Below are positions 18,601 through 26,147 of a stretch of 64,000 nucleotides of DNA, piece by piece. The DNA lies in contig NZ_VDMC01000004.1 in NCBI RefSeq assembly GCF_006346335.1, forward strand, positions 1-64,000, given 5' to 3'. How positions within the stretch are numbered: the stretch's first letter is position 1; each line of letters starts with the position of its first letter. The position numbers and the translations under genes are program-made. This DNA comes from Aequorivita sinensis (GTDB lineage Bacteria > Bacteroidota > Bacteroidia > Flavobacteriales > Flavobacteriaceae). The notes under the pieces were generated by a model. That model saw only the letters and a program-made list of their open reading frames with translations. It made no database searches and was not told the origin of the DNA.

Positions 18601-18678
18601 AAACGTAAAAGAAAGCTGATAAATACTTACCAATCCAAAGAGGATGGCAAATACCGATACTAATCCTTTGTTTTGCAT
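15640..18678 (-). CDS. secDF: fused protein translocase subunit SecDF
   Basis: Proton-motive-force-driven accessory subunit of the Sec translocon that pulls substrates to the periplasmic side. At 1012 residues it is a natural SecD-SecF fusion, normal in Bacteroidota. The SecD half has the P1 periplasmic domain (VLRKRIDKFGVTQPNIQ, RILVELPGAKDVDRVKKLL), the Bacteroidota-type acidic insertion (about residues 270-310) and the TM4 motif GIAGIVLTIGMSVDANVLIFERI. The SecF half contains GVDFVGGRTYTVRF and TVVGYSLNDTVIVFDRIRE. Its own promoter is visible. Confidence 0.97.
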   Translation of the reverse strand: MQNKGLVSVFAILFGLVSIYQLSFTFITSKVEDSAKEFANSKFTEDQPHERNVAEARYLDSVANNPVFLGVDYKTAKEKELNKGLDLKGGINVMLEVSVKDILQGLANNTKDAAFNQALENAKELQKTSQDTYLESFFKAFEALPGENNLASPDIFFNKNLEDVIEVGMTNAQVKPIIEKKIDESITSAFEVLRKRIDKFGVTQPNIQRIGKSARILVELPGAKDVDRVKKLLQSTAQLEFWDVYKFEEVAGFLQAADLKAGEIELAKSKTVNTVETTQEETDSTATEEDDVSKLLGGQDVKDSLVDDGKSNPILSKMVSLGSQGSPIIATFRLKDTSVVNGYLRNPQIKSLLPNELRFAKFVWGLPEANPQLDGEETSSLYVLKGNRNNTPPLGGSVVVDARQEFDQMSRVVVSMQMNGQGAKVWEQMTGNAYQNQSQIAIVLDDIVYSAPGVTSGPIAGGRSQISGNFTVPQGQDLANVLRAGKLPASAEIVQGEVVGPTLGQEAINSGVLSFLLALGIVLVWMIFYYGKAGIFADIALLVNILFIFGILAGLGAVLTLPGIAGIVLTIGMSVDANVLIFERIKEELAKGKAQKDAIRDGFNNALSSILDANITTGLTGLILLVFGTGPIQGFATTLLIGIATALFTSIFITRLFIDNYTKNGKDLPCSTSITKNLFTNVNIAFLKKRKMAYIFSAIMLTISAISLFTNGLNQGVDFVGGRTYTVRFAKDVNSAEIQDNLIATFGSAEAKTYGGDNQLKITTKYKVEETGTEVDDEIERMLFETVKKDMPADMTFEKFVGDQEGKSIGRMEYYKVSPTIADDIKRDSFWAVFGSLIVVFLYILLRFRKWQFGLGAVAAIFHDVVIVLGVFSLTYKFMPFSMEIDQAFIAAILTVVGYSLNDTVIVFDRIREFFGEHPNWKMNRVIDVALNSTLGRTLNTSFTTLIVLLCMFFFGAESIRGLLFAIIVGIFVGTYSSLFIATPIMYDTVKRKNIEDLLDRKEEEEAPAVEA

Positions 18679-18735
18679 AATTTGTTTTTTGGGTCAGATT
18701 TTACACTCCTATTCCGAAGTCTCGAAACAGGGCCG

Positions 18736-18766
18736 CAAATATATGGTTTGCGAATATATCTGACAA
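18736..18766 (-). promoter_or_regulatory. secDF promoter
   Basis: On the minus strand TTG (18764-18766), a 20-nt spacer and TATATTTG (18736-18743) form a consensus promoter, about 57 nt before the secDF ATG. Confidence 0.75.
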
Positions 18767-18874
18767 TATGATTGTGTTTAAATAAGTTGTAGTAAACTTT
18801 AAAGGTAAATCACCCATAAAATTTTCAAAAAAGTGAAATCTACAGGTAGACCTCAACTCTATAATGTGTAGAAA

Positions 18875-19489
18875 TTAAGAAAAAGGACCTGCTCTTACCT
18901 CTGGTATTTTGTATGAGGTATTGTCTATTAAAAGTGAAAGTTTGCGGTAATTCTTAAAAGCAACAGCATCATATCCCGTTTTATAAATTACCTCAATTTC
19001 TGAAGCTCTTAATGATACAATGGGGTTTAAGTACTGATCTTTTAAATGTTTAGTTGCAACTGGTAATCCTTGAAGACCTGAATCTGTATTAAAATCTTTT
19101 TGAATTACAACTACTTCCAACTTGTAAATCTTGGAGTCAGACGAATAAGGAAACTCAGTACGATTATCATTTTTTGTGAAATCTGTCTCGTCAATTTGAA
19201 GTTTATTTTGACTGTTAAACAGATTCTTTACTACTGCAACATCAATAGCACTGTAATATGCTACCGTTAATTTGCCATCTTGAAATTTAGATATTTGCAC
19301 ATCGTCAATTCCAATACTCTTAAGTTGCGAAGTAATTTCAGAAATGGCGTGATTTGCTTCATCAGAGCTAACGGAATTAGCATCAAATTGCACTACAATT
19401 TCCTGATTTGGAAGCGTAGCTTTGTCTATGCTTATTCCTAAAAAAGCAAGAGCAATTGTTATTCCAGTAAGATACCATCTCCAGTTCAC
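18875..19489 (-). CDS. single-pass membrane protein with SecD/SecF-like beta-alpha-beta pattern, unknown function
   Basis: I do not recognise a named family. The 204-residue protein has one N-terminal membrane helix (about residues 6-20) and a soluble, presumably periplasmic remainder. Residues 30-100 (VQFDANSV, AISEITSQLKSIGIDDVQI, KLTVAYYS, DVAVVKNLFNSQNKLQ) follow the order of features in SecD P1 and SecF P1 domains, including the neighbouring SecDF. This is pattern similarity by eye, not a proven homology. The start is GTG, 4 nt after a perfect -7 box TATATTTG, so the mRNA may be leaderless. secDF follows 196 nt downstream on the same strand. Confidence 0.8.
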   Translation of the reverse strand: MNWRWYLTGITIALAFLGISIDKATLPNQEIVVQFDANSVSSDEANHAISEITSQLKSIGIDDVQISKFQDGKLTVAYYSAIDVAVVKNLFNSQNKLQIDETDFTKNDNRTEFPYSSDSKIYKLEVVVIQKDFNTDSGLQGLPVATKHLKDQYLNPIVSLRASEIEVIYKTGYDAVAFKNYRKLSLLIDNTSYKIPEVRAGPFS

Positions 19490-19493
19490 GTGC

Positions 19494-19501
19494 CAAATAT
19501 A
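19494..19501 (-). promoter_or_regulatory. -7 box directly before a GTG start
   Basis: TATATTTG on the minus strand matches TAnnTTTG and ends 4 nt before the GTG start at 19489. Transcription would be expected to begin at or next to the start codon. No TTG is seen at the usual -33 distance, because that region is the upstream operon's terminator hairpin. Confidence 0.55.
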
Positions 19502-19507
19502 AAAAAA

Positions 19508-19531
19508 TAAAGACTGTATCGCTACAGTCTT
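19508..19531 (-). terminator. terminator of the copper-receptor operon
   Basis: A 10-bp stem (19508-19517 with 19522-19531) with loop TCGC is followed on the minus strand by a T-rich run. It lies 53 nt past the lipoprotein stop. Its T-run overlaps the promoter of the next gene. Confidence 0.8.
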
Positions 19532-19584
19532 TAAGTTTTATAATTCCCTAATTGATTTATAGTTAAATCTTCTTGTAATTAGAA

Positions 19585-20439
19585 TCAAAATTCTAATTCA
19601 AAGTAAAGACTACTTTCCGGATTATCTTCAGTAACATCTTCACCTTTTAAAATTTCACCAGCTTGGTTTAACAACTTTAAATTAATTTTCCAATAACCAG
19701 TCATCGTTAATGACAGTTTTCCGTTGTACATGTTATTAACCGAATCGTACGTTAAATCTCTATTATTTGGCGAACTGTGATTTCCCATTCCAGGCATACG
19801 AGGATCAATTGTTATTTTAAAATTTTCAACAACAGGAAAATTCATCATGTCCTCCATTTTGTAGAGAACAGCTTGCATATCGTTTAAAGCTACTTCAGGA
19901 TTTTGAGGCCCAACGTATGCTAAAACATATTTAACACCATCTACCCCCATAAATACTTGAGTTTTTACCATTCCGTCATTTGGTTGTAAGACTGTAATCC
20001 TTGTTACCCCTTCAACAGATTCACCATTTAAATTATAATTAAGTTTTAGCTCCCAATATTCTGTTTCATTGCTTGCCATTTGAAAAACGATATGACCTTT
20101 GTAAACTGTACTTTCTTCTGCGTTATTCAACATACTATGTGGCGCAGAATGAGTTCTATCCGTCATATTCATCATTGGCATCCAACTCAATTCAGCATCA
20201 TTTATGTATTTATCTGTTGTTAAATCTTTAATTCTAATAGAGATTTCATTATAACCAATTTCAAGATTTTGTTTCTCTGAATAGATTTCAACAACGTGAT
20301 TTGCAGCTGAAATTTCATAAATCTTACTTAACCCTTCAACTGGGTTAACCTCTATTGAAGTACTATCATCGTCGTCAGAACAACTTATAACTGATATTGA
20401 TATTAAAAGAAATGCGAATATATATTTAAGTGTTTTCAT
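19585..20439 (-). CDS. Met/His-rich lipoprotein with two YtkA-like domains (putative copper binding)
   Basis: A 284-residue lipoprotein: the signal peptide ends at lipobox VISC (Cys20), followed by an acidic SDDDD tether typical of Bacteroidota surface lipoproteins. Two similar beta-sandwich-like halves follow (about 45-150 and 165-265). Each carries a methionine/histidine patch: Met87, Met89, Met90, Met92, His97, His101 and Met103 in the first, and Met215, Met218 and His221 in the second. That pattern resembles YtkA/FixH-like domains and suits Cu(I) binding. It lies 20 nt downstream of the copper-type TonB receptor. Copper binding is inferred from motif and context. Confidence 0.8.
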   Translation of the reverse strand: MKTLKYIFAFLLISISVISCSDDDDSTSIEVNPVEGLSKIYEISAANHVVEIYSEKQNLEIGYNEISIRIKDLTTDKYINDAELSWMPMMNMTDRTHSAPHSMLNNAEESTVYKGHIVFQMASNETEYWELKLNYNLNGESVEGVTRITVLQPNDGMVKTQVFMGVDGVKYVLAYVGPQNPEVALNDMQAVLYKMEDMMNFPVVENFKITIDPRMPGMGNHSSPNNRDLTYDSVNNMYNGKLSLTMTGYWKINLKLLNQAGEILKGEDVTEDNPESSLYFELEF

Positions 20440-20459
20440 TTTTATTAAGGTTTTTAAAA

Positions 20460-22496
20460 TTAATTTATTGCATAAGAAATTGTTGCGTAAACATTTCTCC
20501 CCATCCTCGGAATATTATTCCAATCGGTGTAAGAAGAATAGTTTGTGTCTAAAATGTTTTGAATTCCTGCTTTTACAAAAAGATCGTTATCATTAATAAA
20601 GAAACGTTTTCCGAAGCTAGCTGATAGAGTTGCATAAGCTGCAGTTTTCGTTTCCCCGTAAGCAGGATTGTAATTACTTTGCTCACCCGCTCCTTCTATT
20701 GAAAGCGATGCCGAATATTGATTTTTATAAAAATCTAGAGCCCCACCATAAGACACCGGGCTTATTAATGGCAAGTTCTCACCATCGTCATCCGCGCCTC
20801 TGTGGTATGAAATATTTCCAGATAATTTAAAAGCATTCGAGATACTATATCTTCCAAAAAGAGAAGCATTAAACAGTTGTGCAAAATCGATGTTTGAGTA
20901 GATTTTAACCCCTGAAGCCCCAATAGTCATTGTGCTTAACGAATTTTCAAGCTGTCCAATGATATAATCGAACACGTGAAAATAATTAGCAGAAGCAGTA
21001 ATTTCAAAAATCGGCTTTTTAAAAGTTATTGAAAGATTTACATCTGTCGATCTTTCAGTTTTTAAATTTGGATCTCCAATATAATCGTGGTTATCAAAAC
21101 TGTTAAACAAATAGAACCCATACCCTTCCGAAACTGAAGGTGCCCGTTCACCATAAGAAATCCCACCATTTAAATGAAAATCACCCAACGCCTTATGATA
21201 TTGAGATGAGAAACTTTTCAGGAAACGGCTATTAGTTCTTTCCATATTTGGATAAAAAATCTTCAAGCTATTCAATCCAAAATCATCCTCCACAGTGTTG
21301 GAATGATAAGACAACCTAGTTGAAAGTTTTAATGATGATTCGTTAAAGTCTATATGGTCTTCAGCATAAAACCCAACATTTTTAGTGCGAACATCCGGCC
21401 AAGTTAGCATAAACATTGGCTGTTCATTCGGGTTAACAGGATACATCGTCATTTCGGCATATGACTTATTGTAATAGCCGTCTAACTTAAACATGAAATG
21501 ATTTTTCTCTTTATCTAAGTTAGCCTGAGTATAAAATCCAGCAGTTTCACTCCAACCTGGCATATCCATATGTATTACTACATCAGGACGGGTGGTGTCA
21601 TCCATCACATGCTTTATTGTGTTGTAGTAAACTTTAGATTCCCAGTTATTAAACTCACCAAATAAAGTGTCTTGATTATAACCAATAGACCCAATAACCG
21701 CGCGAGCTAAAGAAACATCCATGGTTAATGCTGGGTAACCAACATCTCTAGCTTCATCATATATTATGGAAGCAGTTATTGATTTATCATCTGCCAATTT
21801 ATAGCCCGAATTAACCGAAAAGTTATATTTCTCATATTGCGAATACTTCACCTCTTGACCCCCTCCAGCTTTATAATTATCGGCTTTACGGTATATTACA
21901 TCAGTATTGAAATAGAAATTTTCATCGGAATAATTCAACTCTCCGCCAAAAACTCGCATTTTATTGTTGGTTTCATATCCTGTTTCCAAAGAACCCGTCC
22001 AGCCAGTAGGCTTAAAATTACTTTTGTCTAATTTTAAATTTATCCCACCTCCAATTGTGTTTCCAAACGCCGCACCTTGCTGTCCCGAGCCTATTTGCGC
22101 TTCAGACAAATTAGACACATCTACATAAGAAGTTATTGGATCCATTTTATCGGTACAGGCTCCAAAAATCTGCATACCATCTAGTGTAATTGCAAGACGC
22201 TCAGAGGCCATATCGTTCATGGTTGGCTCCCATGCATAAGCACCACGTTTTACCATTTTAATACTTCGAGCAGTTTCTAAAAACTCATCGAGTGTCGACA
22301 ATGGTTTATGTTGCTTTTGATGATCTAATTGTTTCCCTGCCGAAATAACAACAACCTCACTTAGATTTATTAGTTTCAGGCTGTCTATAGGATATTCTTG
22401 CGCGTGCAATGGCGATAAATTTCCACATAATAATGCACCCACTAGACTACCCACAAGCATTCCCCTTGAAGGAAATACATCTATAGATAATTTCAT
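20460..22496 (-). CDS. TonB-dependent copper receptor, OprC/NosA-like
   Basis: Outer-membrane TonB-dependent transporter of 678 residues with a signal peptide (cleavage near HAQ, residue 33), plug domain and beta-barrel ending in an aromatic strand. The plug contains FGACTDKMDP, a CxxxM motif at Cys114/Met118, in the same context as the copper-binding plug loop of Pseudomonas OprC. A HMDMPGW segment at His309-Met312 offers the HxM half of the CxxxM-HxM arrangement reported for OprC. The carboxypeptidase-like N-terminal domain of many Bacteroidota receptors is absent. It lies between the small Cys protein and the Met-rich lipoprotein, all on one strand. The likely substrate is copper, by family knowledge and motif. 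Confidence 0.88.
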   Translation of the reverse strand: MKLSIDVFPSRGMLVGSLVGALLCGNLSPLHAQEYPIDSLKLINLSEVVVISAGKQLDHQKQHKPLSTLDEFLETARSIKMVKRGAYAWEPTMNDMASERLAITLDGMQIFGACTDKMDPITSYVDVSNLSEAQIGSGQQGAAFGNTIGGGINLKLDKSNFKPTGWTGSLETGYETNNKMRVFGGELNYSDENFYFNTDVIYRKADNYKAGGGQEVKYSQYEKYNFSVNSGYKLADDKSITASIIYDEARDVGYPALTMDVSLARAVIGSIGYNQDTLFGEFNNWESKVYYNTIKHVMDDTTRPDVVIHMDMPGWSETAGFYTQANLDKEKNHFMFKLDGYYNKSYAEMTMYPVNPNEQPMFMLTWPDVRTKNVGFYAEDHIDFNESSLKLSTRLSYHSNTVEDDFGLNSLKIFYPNMERTNSRFLKSFSSQYHKALGDFHLNGGISYGERAPSVSEGYGFYLFNSFDNHDYIGDPNLKTERSTDVNLSITFKKPIFEITASANYFHVFDYIIGQLENSLSTMTIGASGVKIYSNIDFAQLFNASLFGRYSISNAFKLSGNISYHRGADDDGENLPLISPVSYGGALDFYKNQYSASLSIEGAGEQSNYNPAYGETKTAAYATLSASFGKRFFINDNDLFVKAGIQNILDTNYSSYTDWNNIPRMGRNVYATISYAIN

Positions 22497-22576
22497 TTTC
22501 TAATGTTTTGATAATTTATAATTGATTAATCGCTATAAAATATTCCGTCAGAAATAAAAGCGATAGCCAGTAAAAA

Positions 22577-22954
22577 TTATCCCAACTGCGGAGGGTGGTA
22601 AATACTTGAAGTTAATAATAAGGAATTCAAATTAGGCAAATACCCGATTTCCTCAATAGAAGTATGGTCAGCTTGAAGTACAAACTCATATTCATTTACA
22701 TTTTCAGAAATAATAACCTGAGGAATTTCGGTTTTTGAAGTTTTGCTGTTTAGCGGATTTTTATCATCAGCTCCCGCTTCTTTTGCAAGCTCTTTACTTA
22801 AATAACACTTTCCATCACATTCAAGCTCTGGTTTATCTATATTTTCACAAAGTACGTTAACGATGTAATCATAATTTGCAATATAATCCACTACAGGCCA
22901 TAATGGCTTTGTGAACATTAAAACAGAAATTAATATGAGGATTACATTTTTCAC
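22577..22954 (-). CDS. small exported Cys-motif protein of the copper-receptor operon
   Basis: Function unknown. One N-terminal hydrophobic segment (VILILISVLMF) is followed by a short domain with the motif LCENxxxPxxxCxGKCYL, three cysteines that could bind a metal or form a disulfide, and the C-terminus ends SIYHPPQLG. An ATG at 22972 is open, but a consensus promoter lies inside that extension (-7 box 22959-22966). The start is therefore set at GTG 22954, 4 nt after the -7 box, giving MKNVILIL and 125 residues. An ATG at 22918 is a less likely alternative because it would remove most of the hydrophobic segment. It is the first gene of the operon; the receptor follows 80 nt later. Confidence 0.75.
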   Translation of the reverse strand: MKNVILILISVLMFTKPLWPVVDYIANYDYIVNVLCENIDKPELECDGKCYLSKELAKEAGADDKNPLNSKTSKTEIPQVIISENVNEYEFVLQADHTSIEEIGYLPNLNSLLLTSSIYHPPQLG

Positions 22955-22958
22955 CCTA

Positions 22959-22986
22959 CAAATATAAGACATATAAACTCTTTCAA
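22959..22986 (-). promoter_or_regulatory. promoter of the copper-receptor operon
   Basis: On the minus strand TTG (22984-22986), a 17-nt spacer and TATATTTG (22959-22966) form a consensus promoter. The -7 box ends 4 nt before the proposed GTG start, implying a leaderless transcript. No obvious dyad operator flanks it. Confidence 0.7.
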
Positions 22987-23241
22987 AACATGACTTTTAT
23001 CATTGCCCTTTACCCATTTCGGATAAAAATATCATTAAAAAATAACGAATAACCACCCCAAAATTAATTTTCAAAATTTGTCAACTTTTTAATGTTAATA
23101 AATTTTTATGTCACTCTTTTTCAGTTATTTAAGTTTATTTTCATGACAACTTTATTTTTTAACCTTAAAATGAAGTAACTAATTTGTTATATTTACCTAC
23201 TTTAAAACTCAATACCTACAACCTTCTAATTACCTAAATAT

Positions 23242-25797
23242 ATGTCAATTAAAACAGCCGTCCCTACCCCTAAAATTTACAGCCAAGATGAAGCTTTTAA
23301 AGCTTCTGTTGAGTACTTTAAGGGTGATGATCTTGCAGCCCGCGTTTGGGTAAATAAATACGCTCTTAAAGATTCTGATGGAAATATTTACGAAAAAACA
23401 CCTAACGATATGCACCGTCGTATCGCTAGTGAAATTGCCAGAGTAGAGCAACGTTATCCAAATCCTTTAACTGAAGAAGAGATTTTTGAAGCCATAAAAG
23501 ACTTTAAATACATTGTCCCTCAAGGAAGTCCGATGGCTGGAATTGGCAACCCTTACCAAATTGCCTCACTTTCTAATTGTTTCGTAATTGGCAATGATGG
23601 AGACTCAGATTCCTATGGTGGAATTATGAAAATAGATCAAGAGCAAGTACAGCTAATGAAGCGTCGTGGCGGGGTTGGTCACGACCTTTCACATATACGC
23701 CCGAAGGGTTCGCCAGTTAAAAACTCTGCCCTAACCTCAACGGGTATCGTTCCGTTTATGGAGCGTTATTCAAACTCTACTCGTGAAGTTGCACAGGATG
23801 GACGTCGTGGAGCATTAATGCTTTCAGTCTCTATAAACCATCCAGATTCTGAGGAGTTTATCGACGCCAAAATGGAACAAGGCAAGGTAACTGGCGCCAA
23901 CGTTTCTGTGCGAATTGACGATGCGTTTATGCAAGCTGTAAAAGACGGAAAAAACTATACACAGAAATACCCTATTTTTAGTAACAATCCAAAATACTCA
24001 AAAGAAATAGAGGCTGAAAAACTTTGGAAGAAAATTGTACATAACGCATGGAAATCTGCTGAACCTGGAATTCTCTTTTGGGATACAATTATTAACGAAT
24101 CGGTACCAGACTGTTATGCAGACCTTGGCTACAAAACTGTTTCTACAAACCCTTGTGGTGAAATCCCGCTTTGTCCTTACGATTCTTGCCGTTTATTAGC
24201 TATCAACTTATTTTCATACGTTGAAAATCCGTTTACAAAAAAGGCTGAATTCAATTTCGAGCTTTTCAAAAAACACATTGTTATCGCACAAAAAATAATG
24301 GATGACATCATCGATTTAGAACTTGAAAAAGTTGATGCTATTCTTGCAAAAATTGATGCTGATCCTCAAACTGACGAAGTAAAATCAGTTGAAAGAAATC
24401 TTTGGTTGAATATTAAAAGAAAAGCTGAGGAAGGTAGAAGAACCGGAATCGGAATTACTGCCGAAGGCGATATGCTTGCTGCTTTAGGCATCAAGTATGG
24501 CAGTAAAGAAGGAAATGATTTTTCAGTTAAAATACATAAAACCCTTGCCTTAGAAGCGTATCGAGCTTCAGTTTATACAGCAAAAGACAGAGGTGCTTTC
24601 AAAATATTTGATAGCGAAAGAGAAAAAGAAAATCCTTTTATTCTTCGCTTAAAAGATGCTGATGAGAAACTTTATTACGATATGTTGGAATTTGGGCGAA
24701 GAAATATTGCCTTACTCACCATCGCGCCTACCGGTACAACTAGCTTAATGACACAAACTAGCTCTGGAATCGAACCAGTTTTTATGCCTGTTTACAAACG
24801 AAGAAGAAAAGTAAATCCGAACGATAAAAATGTACGTGTAGATTTTGTTGATGAAGTTGGCGATAGCTGGGAAGAGTACGTTGTTTTCCACCACCGATTT
24901 AAACAATGGATGGAAGTAAATGGGATTTCAACTGATAAAAATTATTCTCAAGAAGAACTAAACAATATTGTTAAGAAATCTCCATACTACAAAGCAACAT
25001 CAAACGATGTGGATTGGTTGAGTAAAGTAAAAATGCAGGGCGCAGTACAAAAATGGGTAGATCATTCTATTTCTGTAACCATTAACCTTCCTAATGATGC
25101 CACTGAAGAATTAGTAGGAAAACTATATTTAGAAGCTTGGCAAGCAGGATGTAAAGGTGTTACGGTGTATCGCGACGGCTCTCGCTCTGGAGTTTTAATT
25201 TCTAATGACGAAAAGAAAGAGGAAGAAGAAAATGAAACTCTTACTGCTTTTCCTACAAAACGTCCTGAAGTTTTAGAAGCTGATGTTGTTCGCTTCCAAA
25301 ATAACAAAGACAAATGGATTGCTTTTATCGGCCTTATAGACGGTAAACCTTATGAAATTTTCACTGGTTTCGCAGATGATGAAGATGGAATTTTAATTCC
25401 GCGTTGGGTAAACAATGGTGTTATCATCAAAAACCGCAACGAAGATGGAAGCTCACGATACGACTTCCAATACAAAAATAAAAGAGGCTATAAAACGACT
25501 ATTGAAGGGCTATCGCATAAATTCAACCCAGAATACTGGAATTACGCAAAATTGATTTCTAGCACACTTAGACACGGTATGCCAATTGAAAAAGCTGTGG
25601 AATTAATCAACAGTTTACAATTAGACACCGAAAGCATAAATACTTGGAAAAACGGCGTTGCTCGTGCATTAAAGCGCTACATTGTTGATGGCACAGAAGC
25701 TAGAAAGCAGAAGTGTGAAAACTGTAATAGCACATCACTTATTTACCAAGAAGGATGTTTGACCTGCAAGGATTGCGGATCGTCTAAATGTGGGTAG
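23242..25797 (+). CDS. nrdJ: adenosylcobalamin-dependent (class II) ribonucleotide reductase
   Basis: Reduces ribonucleotides to deoxyribonucleotides using adenosylcobalamin to make the thiyl radical; it is oxygen-independent and needs no NrdB partner. It has 851 residues. Catalytic features include SLSNCFVIG (reducible cysteine), NPCGEIPLC (radical-site Asn-x-Cys-x-Glu), APTGTTSLMTQTSSGIEPVF and LPNDATEELVGKLYLEAWQAGCKGVTVYRDGSR. The C-terminal tail carries CENCN, CLTCKDC and SSKCG cysteines that form a zinc-ribbon-like module and redox tail. No cobalamin riboswitch is visible in the 269-nt upstream gap. No nrdAB appears in this window. Confidence 0.95.
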   Translation: MSIKTAVPTPKIYSQDEAFKASVEYFKGDDLAARVWVNKYALKDSDGNIYEKTPNDMHRRIASEIARVEQRYPNPLTEEEIFEAIKDFKYIVPQGSPMAGIGNPYQIASLSNCFVIGNDGDSDSYGGIMKIDQEQVQLMKRRGGVGHDLSHIRPKGSPVKNSALTSTGIVPFMERYSNSTREVAQDGRRGALMLSVSINHPDSEEFIDAKMEQGKVTGANVSVRIDDAFMQAVKDGKNYTQKYPIFSNNPKYSKEIEAEKLWKKIVHNAWKSAEPGILFWDTIINESVPDCYADLGYKTVSTNPCGEIPLCPYDSCRLLAINLFSYVENPFTKKAEFNFELFKKHIVIAQKIMDDIIDLELEKVDAILAKIDADPQTDEVKSVERNLWLNIKRKAEEGRRTGIGITAEGDMLAALGIKYGSKEGNDFSVKIHKTLALEAYRASVYTAKDRGAFKIFDSEREKENPFILRLKDADEKLYYDMLEFGRRNIALLTIAPTGTTSLMTQTSSGIEPVFMPVYKRRRKVNPNDKNVRVDFVDEVGDSWEEYVVFHHRFKQWMEVNGISTDKNYSQEELNNIVKKSPYYKATSNDVDWLSKVKMQGAVQKWVDHSISVTINLPNDATEELVGKLYLEAWQAGCKGVTVYRDGSRSGVLISNDEKKEEEENETLTAFPTKRPEVLEADVVRFQNNKDKWIAFIGLIDGKPYEIFTGFADDEDGILIPRWVNNGVIIKNRNEDGSSRYDFQYKNKRGYKTTIEGLSHKFNPEYWNYAKLISSTLRHGMPIEKAVELINSLQLDTESINTWKNGVARALKRYIVDGTEARKQKCENCNSTSLIYQEGCLTCKDCGSSKCG

Positions 25798-25862
25798 TTA
25801 GTAGTGAGACTTGAGAGATGAGACTTAAGACCGCTACGCTATAAAACACCAGAATAAAAACT

Positions 25863-25960
25863 AAACCTCAAAAACATCGTTCAACATTTTGAGGTTAAAG
25901 GAAAATGAAGATTAACTAAAATAGACCTGTCAGGTTTTCAAAACCTGACAGGTCTATATA
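25863..25960. repeat. composite palindromic repeat, copy 1
   Basis: A small hairpin (CCTCAAAA with TTTTGAGG) is followed by a spacer and a perfect 18-bp stem (25921-25938 with 25940-25957) built on GACCTGTCAGG/CCTGACAGGTC. The same composite unit recurs 168 nt downstream. The large palindrome may also terminate nrdJ. Confidence 0.8.
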
Positions 25961-26030
25961 TTTTCAGACTAGCGAAAACACCTGGAAACGAAGAAATCCC
26001 GTAACACAATTTGATGTCTTCCTTTTTGAA

Positions 26031-26130
26031 AAATCCTAAAACATTATTCATCTTTTGGGATTAAAGGGAATTGAAATAGAGATAAAAAAAGACCTGTCAA
26101 GAATTGATTTCCTGACAGGTCTTATATTTT
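26031..26130. repeat. composite palindromic repeat, copy 2
   Basis: This diverged copy has the same order: hairpin (ATCCTAAAA with TTTTGGGAT), spacer, then AAGACCTGTCA (26089-26099) pairing with TGACAGGTCTT (26113-26123). The loop of the large hairpin is longer than in copy 1. It lies 25 nt from the mdh stop and can act as the mdh terminator. Between the two copies (25961-26030) there is no gene. Confidence 0.8.
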
Positions 26131-26147
26131 TAAAATAAAACTCGGGT

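Noticed and set aside
22973-23241. Cobalamin riboswitch before nrdJ
   Set aside because: I could not find a B12-box-like conserved core or the required multi-stem structure in this A/T-rich gap.
25921-26123. Possible CRISPR-like array from two related palindromes
   Set aside because: There are only two copies, 168 bp apart, with a diverged sequence, no regular spacers and no cas genes. They are better described as a tandem composite repeat.
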